DNA of 64,000 nucleotides from Opisthocomus hoazin. Lineage: Eukaryota > Chordata > Aves > Opisthocomiformes > Opisthocomidae. Every line of letters starts with the position of its first letter. Position 1 is the stretch's first letter. The notes beneath the pieces were generated by a model. It searched no databases. It was not told where the DNA came from and saw only the letters and a program-made list of their open reading frames with translations. This document shows, in pieces, positions 11,801 to 25,210 of the stretch. The stretch spans positions 19,694,417 to 19,758,416 of the forward strand of contig NC_134415.1 of assembly GCF_030867145.1 (NCBI RefSeq). The letters run 5' to 3'. Both the position numbers and the translations under genes were made by a program.

Positions 11801-14800
11801 AGACAGGCCAGACTGTCTTTCTGTTTTTCTGCCTGCTTGCCTGCGTGTCTGTCTGTCTATCCGCCTTTTGATCTATCTGCATTTTTCAGTCTCCCAATGG
11901 TACACACAGCCTGTCTCTTCTGCTAAAAGGGGATTCGCCTTCCCAACAGCCTGTCTGTTTGAAGCCAGCATAACTTCAATACGACAAAAGAATTTTATTC
12001 CTGACAATAAAATAACATTTTTGTGCTTTACAATGCACCAAGGTCTTGCTGGTCCTTTGTGAAACCCATTCCTCTGACACCTTCCACTGCATTAGCACCT
12101 GCCTGTGGCACTAGTACCACCTTGCTAATTTTGGAGCAGGGAGTACCTCTGCATATTCTGCGGCCAACTTTTAGCCTTTCATGGGACAGAGGGAGTTTCT
12201 GGGTCTTGTCCCTTGAATGACTGGGGTGGGCAAATATAATGCAGGATATTTATACCTGGTATTAGGCTCAAAGAAGGCAGGAGGGCTAGGGAGATTCAAG
12301 AACAGGCTGGTAAACCAGGGCTATGCTCTCTGTTCACTGGCACTGTGCCATTAACACACCTGGCTTCTCCACCACTGCCTGGCTCACAGTGAATTGTGTC
12401 CTGAACCTCACAACTGACAGCTTTCTGCAAGGCTTTGGCTCCGTGTGGAAGCCGGCGGGAGGTGTCAGATGGTGGGAGGGCTGAGGACACATAGAAAGTA
12501 CTGACTCATGGGTGTAAACTGGAGCTCCAGAGGATTTCAAGGGACATTGTTTTTTTACTGAAGTAAAAATATCTAGTAGGAATTACAATATTGGACGTGA
12601 CAAATAGGTCACAGCAAGTACATTTCATAAGAGGAAAATATAGTTAGTATACTTACTTAAAATATTTACATAGCGCTCGAGCTTTCTACGTTATAGTGCC
12701 TAACCTTGTTCATATAGAGCATCCTAAGAACTATTAAGGAGTCGCAAAAAGTTTACTACAGCCTACACTGTACTACATTACTACTTTCTTCTTTGTAAAC
12801 ACTACTTTGTTTTTGAAAAGGTGTCTTTAAGTTGTGTTTGCTACTTGGAATGTTCACTATCGCTTTGCTACTTAAATAGCATCAAACTCTGACAGTTTGT
12901 AGAAGTGATCTGGTAAAATGGCAGGAATTCCAATGTATTGGCTACTGCCAAGCAAGCTGAGTCATCCACATTTATTAATACTGTGGATTCTGTTAGTATC
13001 ATTCATTTTTCAGCTGAGTGCAAAAAAAATTTAATCTTCTGTACAGATACACAGTAGGTAACATGTAACAAAAAGCCACTGTTTAAAATAAGATTCTTCC
13101 CATCTCCTTTCATCCCCAGGTCCTTTATTAAACACGTAGGCAAGAAACCAAGAGGTAAGTATTGAACTAACTGATTGCCATATTATTTTTCCTCCTTCCT
13201 TCTTTCCACAATTTGCACAGCAGACCCATGGCTAATGTTAAAGAGATACCTGTGTTATTGTCTTGTGGGAGAAGCAGAGTGAATATTGTAAAACTAATGC
13301 ATTTTTTCTGCAGGGCAAATAAATTCTGTAACGATTCAAAGAATCTGTCAGAGAAAAAGAACAAGCTTGGATTCTTCTAGGAATCTCATCTTCAGCCAGG
13401 AGTGTTTGTGTTCTATTTAAAAATGCAGAAGGAGCATTGACATCTAGTGTTTTTTCTAGTATTTTACTAAACAGATTTCATGGTCCACAATTCAATTTGA
13501 AGTGAAAGTATCCCCCAAATGACTCTTTATAAAGTCTTTTGGAGAACAAAGTCAATATCTATGGGCCTTTGGAGATGAAGCAATTGATTACCTGTCCAAG
13601 TCAATGAGCATTAAAACCCAAAGAGATTCAGAAGTACATTTCACTGTTACAAAACCTCACCCCTGATACAACTGATGCACATTGACTGGTCCACAGAGAA
13701 GTTCAGTATATAAATAAAACATCTTGATCTGAGACCTAATTGAAGTTTCGTAACATCCAGAAAACTATGTTAACACCTTTTGCTGTAGTGCTGGTACGAC
13801 TGGATTTGTACCTTTAGTGTATGTCTCGATGCATGATGGGCATTAAGTAGATCAGATTTTGGAACCACTTATTCCTTTGTTGGCTAACACTGCTATCCTC
13901 TGTCTCCTTGGCTTGTAGAATAACATCACCATGTCTTCTCGAAGCTCCTTAGAACCTGAAGAGCTCTGCCAGCAGTATGCAAGAATCACTTCATCCCCTC
14001 TAAAATGAAGTCAGTAGAGCAATTACTTCATGACTATCTGAAAGGTAGGAGCTGTTCAAGACAGCCAACAGCTTAAGACTGAAAAGGAGAAAGAACAGAG
14101 TGTTCAACTCTAGCTGCATATGACAAATAAACTGTGAGTGACAGAAACTGGGACTCAGAAGGGGAAGGAGTTGATTCAATCTTCAAAAATAAGAACGCTT
14201 CTCTGAGGAAATTGCTAACTTTATGAATTTAGGGTATAGGTTTTAGATCCTACCTGAAACACATTGTTTATGAACAGTAAGTTATGGGATTGTTACACTA
14301 ATTGAAATGGAAGTGGGTAATTTCTTGGAAATATGATTTCATGTCTATAATTTAATTTCTTTATTCATTGAATCTGATGGCTGGGTCCTGATGATTAAGC
14401 GAGATTCCATTGGAGGGGAACTCAATAGGTCTTCTAATATTAAACCTTAATTCAGGATCTACTGTACCTAACCTGAATGTACCCACCATCCCCAAGAGGC
14501 ATTTAATTAACTGTAGTCTGTTAAAATCCCTTAGTGGATGGAGATTCCACAGTCCTGGATGACAATACTTCAAAGTGTCGTTGATGTCCAAGCAACATTT
14601 CCCCATCGTGCTCCTTGCTGGAATTTCACGTATGCAATGTGTATGAACTGTGTGGCACAGGCCATTGAATGCCTACAAAATGTCCTGGCCATAAAATATG
14701 TGAGCTGCGCTGCTGCTCAAAGCACATTTTATAAGTCCCATGTTTCAGGCAAGCATCAGACTTTCTGCACTGTACTGACCCACATTCACATGCTTCTTGT

Positions 14801-15075
14801 TTCTTCTTAGCTCTTAGCAATAATAAGCACATAACTAGAAACCACTCTTGTTTTTTTGAGAGATCTAGCTAAAAGTTTTGTTTGTTTCTATAAGAAGAGT
14901 AGCAATAAGGAAATAAATATTATAATGGCTAACTTCAGTATAAGGACAGTAAATATTTTGGTTTAGTGGGGAAAAAAAAAAAAAAAGAGGTAACTTTAAG
15001 TGTACCGGTGTGAGTTTGGAAATCTTATAAGTTGTGTAGCTGAAATCCTGCCCATCTTCTTTAAAAAGTAACAAG
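8871..15075. other. Non-coding DNA; no gene recognised
   Basis: No recognisable exon or young repeat. Open frames reach only about 98 codons. A plus-strand segment at about 10,720-11,080 and a minus-strand segment at about 14,360-14,600 faintly resemble decayed LINE sequence but are too weak to call. Contains A-tracts (for example 9,828-9,840 and 14,971-14,985) and a degenerate tetranucleotide tract near 11,795-11,875. Confidence 0.45.
11795..11875. repeat. Degenerate tetranucleotide tract with strand switch (GGCA/GACA then TCTG/CCTG)
   Basis: The left part reads as GGCAGGCAGACAGG on the plus strand. The right part reads as the complementary type, with TCTGCCTGCTTGCCTGC and TCTGTCTGTCTATC. 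The two halves are therefore imperfect inverted copies that could fold into a hairpin about 60-80 nt long. No gene is associated. Confidence 0.6.
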
Positions 15076-15385
15076 GATAATCCAGGCTATGGGCTAGTCA
15101 GCCTCCCTGCAGCCTACAAAATGTTTTAGATGGTGCCCTGATGGAAACTGTTTCCAGGCACATGAAGTATTAGAAAGTAATTTGAAGAAGCCAGCATGGA
15201 TTTACCACGGGCAAATTGTGCCTTCTATGGTGGGATGACCAGTATGGATGAAGGGAGAGAAGTTTGTTGTTTGCAAGCACATGTGATTTAGCATAGCTTT
15301 CTACACACTGTTCCATAGCACCCTGCTAGCCAAATTGGAGAGATATGGACTGGGGAGCGGACTACAAGGCAGATGATGGGATACA
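15076..15385 (+). mobile_element. Old CR1 fragment, reverse-transcriptase region of ORF2
   Basis: The segment follows the CR1 ORF2 order. A 'gtcagcctccctgcagcc' block corresponds to PVSLTSVP. The block 'atttccaggcacatgaag' is next, and 'ccagcatggatttaccacgg' corresponds to SQHGFTKG. Then comes 'gatgaagggagagaagt', followed by 'tagcatagctttctacacact', which corresponds to the catalytic [10 protein letters not shown] block. The block ends with 'ccaaattggagagatatgg', corresponding to AKLERYG. Many indels and stops disrupt the frame, and the catalytic aspartate segment is damaged. This is a dead, middle-aged to old copy, truncated at both ends. Confidence 0.75.
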
Positions 15386-15389
15386 ATTT

Positions 15390-18300
15390 AGAAATGCGCA
15401 TGAAAGTATCAATTAAATGTGATGTACTGTCTTTCTAAGAAGTGGTTACTAACATCGATCCTTTGCTTTCTGTCTACCATGGCAGAGGAATTTTTTGAAT
15501 TTAAAGACAGCTAAGGGCTTTGCTTTATTAGAAGAATCACTTGATTATTAGTATGAAAGAGACCTAAAAGAATATATGTCAATTTTATTCTTCACATATA
15601 CAATATTCCTATGGGGTTGTTTTACATTTCTTGTGTTCACTGTGTTCACAGAGCACTGTTGTTTGCTTTTCTTTTTAGTTACTTTTTGATGAGGTAAGCA
15701 ACAAATGTGTCATAAGTGGACTTACACTGTGTCTTGAGATACTAAATAACAGCAGCAATCCAGCTTCAGAAATCCCTTTTTTACAAAGAAAAAAATCGTA
15801 GACAATATTTTTTTCTCATTTTAATTAATTAAATACATGAATTTAAAATACTGAAAAACAGAGGTAATGAAAATGCAGTGTTTCAGAAATACATTTGGAG
15901 TATTTTTTTTTCTTCTAGGGTTGCTGCTCTATATCTTTCCCAGAAGATTAGTATATGAACTCTGTTGTGTTCCAGAGTGAGTTCTACCTGGAGGCTGCAA
16001 GAGGTAAGCCAGCTTTTCCTTGGTGATTTGTCATTCTTTTCAAATCAAGAAAACCTCACCAGTCTGGTTCATTTTCACATAGGTCCTGATTCAGTGAGTA
16101 GTTTACTGGTTTGGTTAAAATACACATTGAACCTTAAACATAGTCATAATCTCAATAATTCATCTGGATTATTCATATCCAGAGAAGACATTTAAATAGG
16201 TTTAAATATATTGCTAAAGCAAGTGTATACTCTGCCACAATTTTTAAGCTGCTGTTTCAGTTACGAAAACTTTGGGAACTCTAGCGTTCCATAAACAGTT
16301 AAAATTACTGTAGACACATAGGTCTGTGTTGACCTGCTGGAGTTTTACTGATTTGACAATAGTTGCAGACTTTTTGTAGTCAAAGGAAGGAGGCCAACTA
16401 TCTCCGAACTCTTCAGTTGTTCACAATTTCTCCTTAAAGCCCACTGAACAGTGTACTTTATACTTTAGTGGTTTTTTTTTTATATTAGATAATTGCAAAA
16501 ATATATTTACTCATTTGGTGTTTTGATGTGGAACAGTGAAAGCTCATTATTGAATCAGGCCCTCAGCCGTATAATCTTATGACATTTTATCTTCTCTAGA
16601 TATGAATAGTCAAAATTTTTAATTTGTAACTTTTTATACCATGGGGAAACACCATGCGACAGTAAAAATGAAATGAAGTTTACTTTGGGAAATGTTTCAG
16701 GGCCAGACTCTCCCATCTGAACTGAAATCTCACGCAATTTGAGAAACATCTTTTGAGAAATAAAAACTCCAACTCATCTGACCACCAAGGGAAAGGTGGG
16801 TTTTTTGCTTGTACAGGAAAAAGAATTTTCACTACATATCATTACATTTACGGCTTATCAGCCAAACTTGTGTCTTTGGGAAGGACCTAGAGAAAGCAAG
16901 ATTAATTGATTTCCAAGGGCAAAGGAAAAGAAAGTATAGACATGATATACCATTAAAACTTCCTGGGGATGAGGGTAGCTGATCAGAGGATTTCACACAA
17001 TACTCTCTCTCCTCAAAGTAAATCAAAAAACTCAATGAAGCTAAAGTTAGTAATTTTTGACCTCTGGAGATGGAAAGAACTCAAGAAGCAGTCCTCTTTT
17101 CCAGACAGACGGTATTGGTCTTCAACTCAGGAAATAAAAACATTTAACTAAGTAAGAGGAATGATAGAGCCAAACGTGCCTACAAAGTGACAGCTGTGTA
17201 ACTGAATGCTACCAGTCAAACCCTCTTTTTTTGCTTTGGACAAAATATGAGGAATGACTATTTGGGATTTCTGGAAGCTTGATGCTGAAGAGGCATAGCA
17301 TCTCTGACAGAACTGTGAATTTCTGCAATGCTGAAAGGCTGCACAGGTGGCCTTTAGATATCTTCTAATTTTGTGGTCTTACAGACACTGTTGCTCCTAC
17401 AGAGAAACACTGCACATATGCACTAGGTCTAGTGCAAGGTTGAGCATACAACTCAATTAATGTTCTTTTCATGCAAGTTTTTGGGTCTGGGAAATACCAC
17501 ACTAAAATATGATGTGCCAGGCTGAGATGGACACCAAAGTCAGTGCCTTGAAGAAAAGTCTGAGAGGAGGTGAGATGAAATGAAGGAGGGAACAGACTTG
17601 AGGATACAGGACTGACAACCCTGAAGTCCAATATTCTCTCTTAAATCACTCAAGCAGAGGAAATGGCTCTTCCTCCTGCCATGCTTTTAAAAGCTCTGAA
17701 TCTTCATAAGTACATCTGTCATGAACTGAGGGGAAGAGCCTGAAGGATGAAAGGGGTGTTAGTGCATTTAGTCACTTGTATCTTTGTTATTGGTGACAGC
17801 AGAAGAGGGAGACCTGGAACTTCTCTTAAGCGACTTTTTAAAAAACTTTTACTTGTTTTAGCTCCTTTGAGAGAAATGCAACCTAGCTATTCCTGTGTAC
17901 CTTATGAAATTTCAGATTTTTTGTCTCCACCAGCCCTCCCATAAGTAAGGAACTCTTATTTGTCCTTGTTTTACTGATTTAAGACATGCAAAGTCCAAGT
18001 GATTTGACCAGTGTGGCGCAAGGAAATTTGGGATCAAGCAAACAGTTAAATCCAGCATCCGTATCCCAGACTATCCTGTTTCCCTGTAAACACTTGTTCT
18101 TTAGTGAATGGATTAAGAGACAGAGCTCTCTTTAGCCGCCATAAAACTGTATAAGACAGAATTCGTTGTCAATTTTAACAAGTGACTTACAGAGGCAGAG
18201 CTCCACCTGCTTTTTTAATCCAACTAATTCCAATGAAAATGCATTCCACAATTACATCCACTGAAAGTGAGAGATACTTCTACAAAGAGATCCAGTTCAC

Positions 18301-19010
18301 TCTAAGTTTTGGGTGGAGAATTTATCTGCTTGGCAGAGGACTTGCTTTTCACTGCAAACCCTGTTTGCTACTGTCATAAAGATGTAACACAAGATCAGGA
18401 TGAGAATGAGGTGAATTTCTTCTCCCTGATCATCTAATACAGTCAATGTGGTGAAGGTTAATTAAAACTGCTGTCACCTGACTGAGGTCAATATGCAATA
18501 GCTTCTGTAGTTAATGCTACAGCCATCCTGATAAAAAAAAACATAGATCGGAAGGTTAGCAATCCACATTTCCTGGGGGTACTCTTTACTTCTGGGAGAA
18601 GAAAGGAGGAAAGAAAGAAAAGTAATAAAAGAGAGTTTCTGTGCAGTGCAAGTCTGTGACAATGATTAGAACAGCTCTGTGTATCTCCAGCTAACTGCAG
18701 GGTGGTCAGTGGGGAGATAAGGTTTCTTTGTGTAGTAGCCCAGTCCTTTGAGCACTGGGATCTTGCTTAAAGAAGCACACAAACATCACATGCCTTATTA
18801 AAAGCAAATCTCCAGAAAGGGAAGGTGGCACTTCATAGCAAAATGGGAAAGCTGGAAAAAAGATAGGGAAAGTCCAGCTAATGCAAATCAAGAAGCGAAT
18901 TCTGACAGTCGTTTACTGAGGGAGACAGTTTCCAGTTCAAATCATTGTGGAATGTTTAACTCATCACTGACCTGTTGATATTTAAGTAGAAGATGAAATA
19001 TCAGATTGCA
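15390..19010. other. Non-coding DNA; no gene recognised
   Basis: Nothing recognisable beyond short chance open frames (up to about 88 codons) and AT-rich low-complexity stretches. No splice-flanked conserved exon is evident by eye. Confidence 0.45.
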
Positions 19011-19012
19011 TC

Positions 19013-19326
19013 TTGGTGTGAAGATTATGGAGGATGGGGCCAAACTCTTTTCAGTGGTGCCCAGCAACAGGAGAAGGGACAATGGGCACAAACTGAAGCA
19101 TAGGAAGTTCCCTCTGAACATGAGGAAGAACTTCTTCCCTCTGAGGGTGACGGAGCACTGGAACAGGTTGCCCAGGGAGGTTGTGGAGTCTCCTTCTTTG
19201 GAGATATTCAAGACCTGCCTGGACAAGGTCCTGTGCAGCCTGCTGTAGGTGACCCTGCTTCAGCAGGGGGGTTTGACTAGATGATCCACAGAGGTCCCTT
19301 CTAACCCCTAATGTTCTGTGATTATA
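19013..19326 (+). mobile_element. 5'-truncated CR1, end of ORF2 plus 3' UTR
   Basis: A short plus-strand CR1 insertion of the same subfamily as copies A and B in this window. It begins in the segment coding for '[14 protein letters not shown]' and keeps an open frame through '[13 protein letters not shown]' to the ORF2 stop near 19,248. It continues into a 3' UTR with 'gaccctgcttcagcaggggg', 'gactagatgatccacagagg' and 'tcccttctaacccctaatg', and ends in one degraded octamer (GTTCTGTG ATTATA). CR1 insertions are usually 5' truncated because reverse transcription stops early, so this structure is ordinary. It is slightly more decayed than A and B. Confidence 0.93.
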
Positions 19327-21765
19327 GCAGTGTTATCAGGATTAGTTTCTACATTAACACATGCTGCTGGCCAGCGTTTGCACAATAGTCAAAGACTTCT
19401 TCCTCACCAGCTTAACAGCTTTAGACCTCTCTCATTCTCAGCCCTCCTCACAATTTCTACTTAAATATGTAATGTGTAATTCTGGGAAGCATTTTGAGAT
19501 ACAAAATTAAACCTAAATTCTGCAAATCAATTAAAATTAAAGACCCCATCATGTAGCAAATCTAGCCATTCAGACTATTATTATATGTGTGTTTTGTTGG
19601 TTGTTATTTTTCCCAGTCTTTGAAACTACAGGCAGAAGTTTCAGTCAGTGGGGATTCAAGGGCTTTCAGGAAAACAGAAAATCTTAGGAAGAAGCGCTTA
19701 ATAGAGTTTCCTTCTCCCTCCTCCTGTCACACCCCAGAAGAGACAGACTCTTTCAGAACTGCAGCAGTGTATGTCTTCACCAGCACGTTTGCCAGCTCTC
19801 GGATGAAACAAGTGGTGGCGGTTAATGGTCCTGCATCTGCTGCTCTAGAGCCATAACAGAGGAATGGTAGTGTTCTTGTCTCTGTTCTTGTGGCTAGCTT
19901 TCATTGACCTGAGTGAGAGGATAAGACCCCAAGAGTTTTGTAAAAGCCAAAAGTATTTTGCTACGATGACAACTTCTGAAAGAAGAAAAACTTAAATGTC
20001 CTCACAAGTACATCAGAAACAGTTTGCTTGTCCGCAAGTGGTTTTAAGGAATGATTTTTATTGAATTTTCTCTCTTCTATGTATGCTTGTTCTCTCATAC
20101 TCTTTCTCTCTCTGGGGGGATCAATGCAGACTTATAACAAGGTGAACTTTAAAATAGAAATCACAAAATGATTTTTCTACAGTACTTCAAAAAAGAAAAA
20201 AAAAGAAATTCTAACTTGCATAGAGAAACGACAAGTCGCAGCTGTCTAAAGCCTTAGGGGTTTGATGGTTCAGTCTAATTTGCATATGAATAGTTTTCGC
20301 ATACATATGGTTAGAGAACCACATATAATTTAAGATGTCAAGAATGTCAGCACACAGTTATCCACGTGACAGGTAAATACTTGGTTGCATGTCCAGTTTG
20401 GGACAGAAGTCAAGCTGTAAATATTAATGAAGACACTGATTCAGAATGGGACCTGACTTCCAGGTCTAGTAGCTATATTCTACCACTGTTCCCACAATTT
20501 GTTGCTTATTTGAATATCTGGCTATATTCACGATGTCCTTTTCACTGTGGAGTTTGTTTCGTAGTAGTGCATCAGGCGGTATTAGTCTGAGTTAGTTTGT
20601 CCTTTTTAATCTCCCCTCATGTCTGCTGACTTTGCTCTTGATTATCTTCTTCCTTCTATTCTTTCACAGTCCAGCTAAATACTTTTTTCTCCCTCTGCTT
20701 GTCAGCTCCTTTGTTAAGGGTTTGTGCTGATCTCATTGTGCCTCAGTTCCTGATCTTTTAAACTATGCATAGAGGTTTTCTTTCGTAAAATATGTTTGGT
20801 CTTTCTGGTCCCTCCTTCTTCACGAGGCCAGATCTGGGTGTTGACTCATTCATTGTAAATTAAATTATTGAAACTGGCCATTTGTGGTCAGATCACCAGC
20901 TGCTGCCCAGAAAGGAACTTCTTCTTGGACTCCTTGTTTTGAAGGCTTTGGGATGGCCATGGCTTACTGCATTACACTGTATTCTAATACACCTTTTTCT
21001 ATAGTTCTCTTTTTCTGCCTGTGGTTATCTATTTAAGTGGAAATGAAATCAGATTCTGACTCTTCTCTGCTGTTTGCATGAAAACATCTCTGTCAAATTC
21101 ATTTGGCAATCCAATCTATTCCCTATGTGGTCATTATCAGAACTACTCAGACTTGCTTTTAAGCCTGCAAAATGAAAATGTGGAGTATATTAGGTGGGTT
21201 TTTTTTTTGAAGTCACCATCGTCAAGCTGGTATCTAGTTTTAAACCTCACCTAATTTACATACATAGGAAACATTCTTCTGCTGAAAACTTGTGTTCTAA
21301 GTTCACCGTGGAATTCCATTTACAAAGGTATACCAAATTTAATTGAAAAATATTAAATACTTGATCAATCTGCAAAATGCCCTACTAATATCCAAGTGAC
21401 CTAGGTTCTACTTTTGGCTTGGCAACAGATTTCCTTTTATGGCCCTGGGTGACTCCCTTAATTTACTCTGTCAACTTCTACGCTTCTGCAAGAGGCAGTT
21501 TTATTGCCAAAGGCTCACTACCTTCCCAGGACATTGTAAATAAAATGCACCACTGAAAACGAGTCTTTGAGATATTTCTGTGAGGAGGGACTATCTAATT
21601 AGGCAGATAGATGGAGTTAATAATAATTTCCAGACACAAGAAATGGCATACTGACACTTTCAGCAATTTCATTGCCTGTAACCTACCATAGGTCATAAAA
21701 AAGATTAAAGTCCCACAGCGAGCCATGGAGAGTCTGTGCTTCTTCATCCTGCTCATTTCTGAGAG

Positions 21766-21782
21766 TCCTCCTCCTCCTCCTC
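21766..21782 (+). repeat. Short (CCT)n microsatellite
   Basis: About five to six uninterrupted TCC/CCT units. A simple repeat with no evident function. Confidence 0.8.
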
Positions 21783-23508
21783 ACTTCTTGATTTAAAAGA
21801 AAAATCAACACATTTGATGGCTGGTTTGGATAAAGATATGCTAATCACTGACTGTTTTCAGTTTATAAAGGCTGCTGCATTGTTAGAAATTTCATCCCTA
21901 ATAGGTGGCTTAGGAAGCCAAAGATAATTTAATTACAGGTGGGACACAGAAATGCTAATGAAAGGAAAACACATTCTTACAGAGCAAAAACCAAAGTATA
22001 GAGGGTTTTTTATTTTTTTCCAGTGGAAGATGAGGTCATCGTTAACCGCAAGATGGCTCTCAGAGATAGCTGCCTGCAGCAATAGATTGGGGGTTTATCA
22101 GGCTGCCAAGCTGCAGTGTTGGGGATTTTTGAAGTAAGAAGAATGTGAGAGATGCTTGTCCAAATTGTGAGTGAGAAACCAAGCCCTTGGTGAATAAATC
22201 CAGTTCAATTTTTAGTGAATCAAATCTAGCTCTGGTTAGAAGCTGGAATTAAAGTTTTTGCCTATGAATACTGTTCTCCTGTCCTGTTCTTTTGATGGGG
22301 CCTAAGGTAAAAGCATCTAAAAATAGTGGAGCAAGATAAGAGAAAAAGTGAACATAAACCCTTCCAGTATGGAACTTCAGCCTTCTTTAAGACAGGGATG
22401 GTTTCTTACACTGTATTAAGCAGGTTGTCAGTACAAATCAAATGCTATGGTTTTTATTATTAGTGCTATAAAGATCCATTAAGAAACAGGGTAGAGTGAC
22501 AAATCTTTCTCAGTCTCACATATAAAAACTATTGCATGCAATGGTACTCTCTGTGTATGTGCACATGTAAATATTGCTATCATTCTTGGGCTGATTTTCA
22601 GTATTTATTGCATGGAAAAGCTAACACAAAGTATAATTTGCACGTACTAAACTCTCTTCACAGACATGAGAAAGTGCTCATCTCGTCCTTGACTGAGAGA
22701 AGCTCTTTACTCAATCGGTATCACTGGTTTTATGCTGAAATCCCACAGGCCAGCTGGATTCTCAGCAGACGGCAGCATGACCTGCTCCATCACATCCCCA
22801 AAGCGCTGTCAAACTGACAGCTGTTACTGAGTTTCTTAAAAATACAAAAAAGTGCTCCTGGAGATTACTGTGAGTTATGCGATCTGCACTTTCTAATCCC
22901 TGTCTAATCCCAGATGAGAAACTGCTCTTTCCAAGGCAAGTCCCTTACCTCGCATTGCATCTGGGAGCTGTTCTGCTATTAAAGGTAGGGATGCTCAGCT
23001 GATACCTCTAAATCTTCATTTTAAAAAGTCGGCGTTACTCATAGATTTCGCCCTGAGTTCTCCTCCCAGTTTCTTATGTCTGCTGTGGCCTTCTCCGTTT
23101 CACCTCCGTATGCCCTTTTATTTAGCTGCTTTTAAATGAGCATAAAGATACTGGCTGTCTTTGTAAAACACATTCCGTGCCACAGATGAAAAATGTCTTG
23201 TCATGATCTAAGTAGTTATTTTGCAATTGGTTGCTTTTTTTTTCATATTTTTGTCTTTAGCTGATGAGTATGATTTCTGGTTTTGTCTTTATATCTTCCT
23301 TTTTATTGCAGAAGAGCTGTCTCGCTCTGATAAATCTTTTTCTGCCCTTTGAGAAATGGGAATGAATGAGGGTGTTGCTGAACCTGAGAAGGTGAGTACA
23401 CATTTGGATGTACATGCATCTGAAAAAAGCTGTGAATGCTTACTGCACCAGCAGACCTGAAGTAGTAAGCTGGAAACCTGTTCCAAGCAGTAAACTAACT
23501 TCAAGGAA

Positions 23509-23529
23509 CAGAGAGAGAGAGAGAGAGAT
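23509..23529 (+). repeat. Short (GA)n microsatellite
   Basis: About nine uninterrupted GA dinucleotides preceding 'tcttattct'. A simple repeat, potentially length-polymorphic. Confidence 0.85.
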
Positions 23530-25210
23530 CTTATTCTAAGTTGACAAAGCTTAAGATTCTGCATGTGTGCACCTGCAAGTACATCTGCACACGGAACTGC
23601 TCAGAAGCCAACTTTATAACTGTGCAAGCTGTGCTTATATTACACTCAGGAAGAGAGGAAATCTTTATTACTCTTTCTACACTTGAACCTTAATTTATGC
23701 TATGATCATCCTTTTGAGTCAATATCAGTACTGAGGCTTTAATTTTGAAGTAATTTAGAATGTTTTTTCTAAAAAGCGGTGGCTTCTTGTCACATTACAT
23801 AGTGTTCACAATATCTACATCGCAGGAAAAAAAATTTCCTAAAAGACTGACTGCTGTATCAGTCACTTCAACAACTAGGAAATGATAAAATTTAAGTTTC
23901 TTCTATGATCTTTATAGCTATCCCTTGAATTACCTCTGTTCAATAGACTCCAAGCTGTCCCATCAATGATACTTATGCTTCTTTTACCTCAAGATTCCAG
24001 GCTGAAACTCTTCTTCTGGCTCCTTTTCCCAGGCTTTTTCATCTCATGAACATGAGCTACAGCTCTCTACTGAACCCTCCTTTCCCAGCATCACGTACTG
24101 CCCCTTTCTCGTGGTACCCAGGTCTCTTCTATTTTTGCCAAGCAGTTCTGCTGTCTGTGACACGGTAAAGCTTGGAGGTTCCCCTGAGAGCACAGAGCTG
24201 TACATGAGGAAAGTCCAGCTCACTGTCACTTCATGACTTTTTGTTTCCCTGCTCTAGTGAGTCTCTGTTGACTTATCTCACACTGGAATTTCCAAAGGCA
24301 CATAACTTGTCCACTGCCAGATGGTTTTTCTGGGGGGTGACAAAAAGCCCTTTCTGCAGTGCTTCAAATCTGCAAGTTTGAAGCATTGTTCCAAACCAAG
24401 GGGTAGGAATGGAACTCATTTGAAAGCTCATGAGAGATTGGTATATTTTAACCTGTGTTTTGGAATCATTCTTGGCTGAAATAATTAATTTGTAAAATGT
24501 GCTCAACACAGAAAAGTTCAGACCACAGTCAAAGCAGAAAATTAGTGTCCAATATCTGGAAACTTCTTTCCTGGGAAATTATTAATTTTTAATGTTCTGT
24601 ATTATCTCCTACTGCAATTAAGTGCTTCCCCTCTAAAATTAGGATTAAAAGCAAATTCTAAAAATTATTTTGTTTCAGAAATCTTCAGATGGCCTTACTG
24701 AAGGCTTCATTTTCATAACGTTAAAGCAATTCATTTCCACTTTATCATTTAGACTTCTTTGTATTTCTGCGTATCTTGACACTAATCTACCTCCTCAAAG
24801 GGAAGATATATTAGCTTCCTTACGCTCACAACAGTAGCTGACATCCTTTAGAAGCCCTCTTGGTCACCCTTCTTGTGCCTCATTAGATTATATTTGAGGT
24901 GGGCTTTGGCTTTCCTGTGCTTACTTATTGCTACATGTTCAGACAGTCTCTATATTCCTGTCAGAGCATCTGACTCTGCTTCTACCTCGTGTACCTTTCT
25001 GTTCTATGTCTGAGTTTAGTCAGGAGGTTCTTGTTCTTCCACACAGGCCTCCTGCTACCTCCTGTTCATCAGGATGGACCATTCTCGAGATTGGAATATC
25101 TGATCCTTGGAGATCACAGAATCAGAGAATCACAGAATCACAGAATAGTAGGGGTTGGAAGGGACCTCTGTGGGTCATCTAGCTCAACCCCCCTGCCGAA
25201 GCAGGGTCAC

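Larger units (their letters stand above)
19330..25110. other. Non-coding DNA; no gene recognised
   Basis: No recognisable exon, RNA gene or transposon. Holds a short CCT repeat (21,766-21,782), a GA repeat (23,509-23,529), and two adjacent TAATCC sites near 22,887-22,907. Open frames stay under about 95 codons and match no family I know. Confidence 0.45.

Noticed and set aside
14360..14600. Minus-strand segment with 'gtggaatctccatcc' like the CR1 VESPSL-coding block
   Set aside because: Only about 15 bases match well and the rest does not follow any CR1 3' region I can recall.
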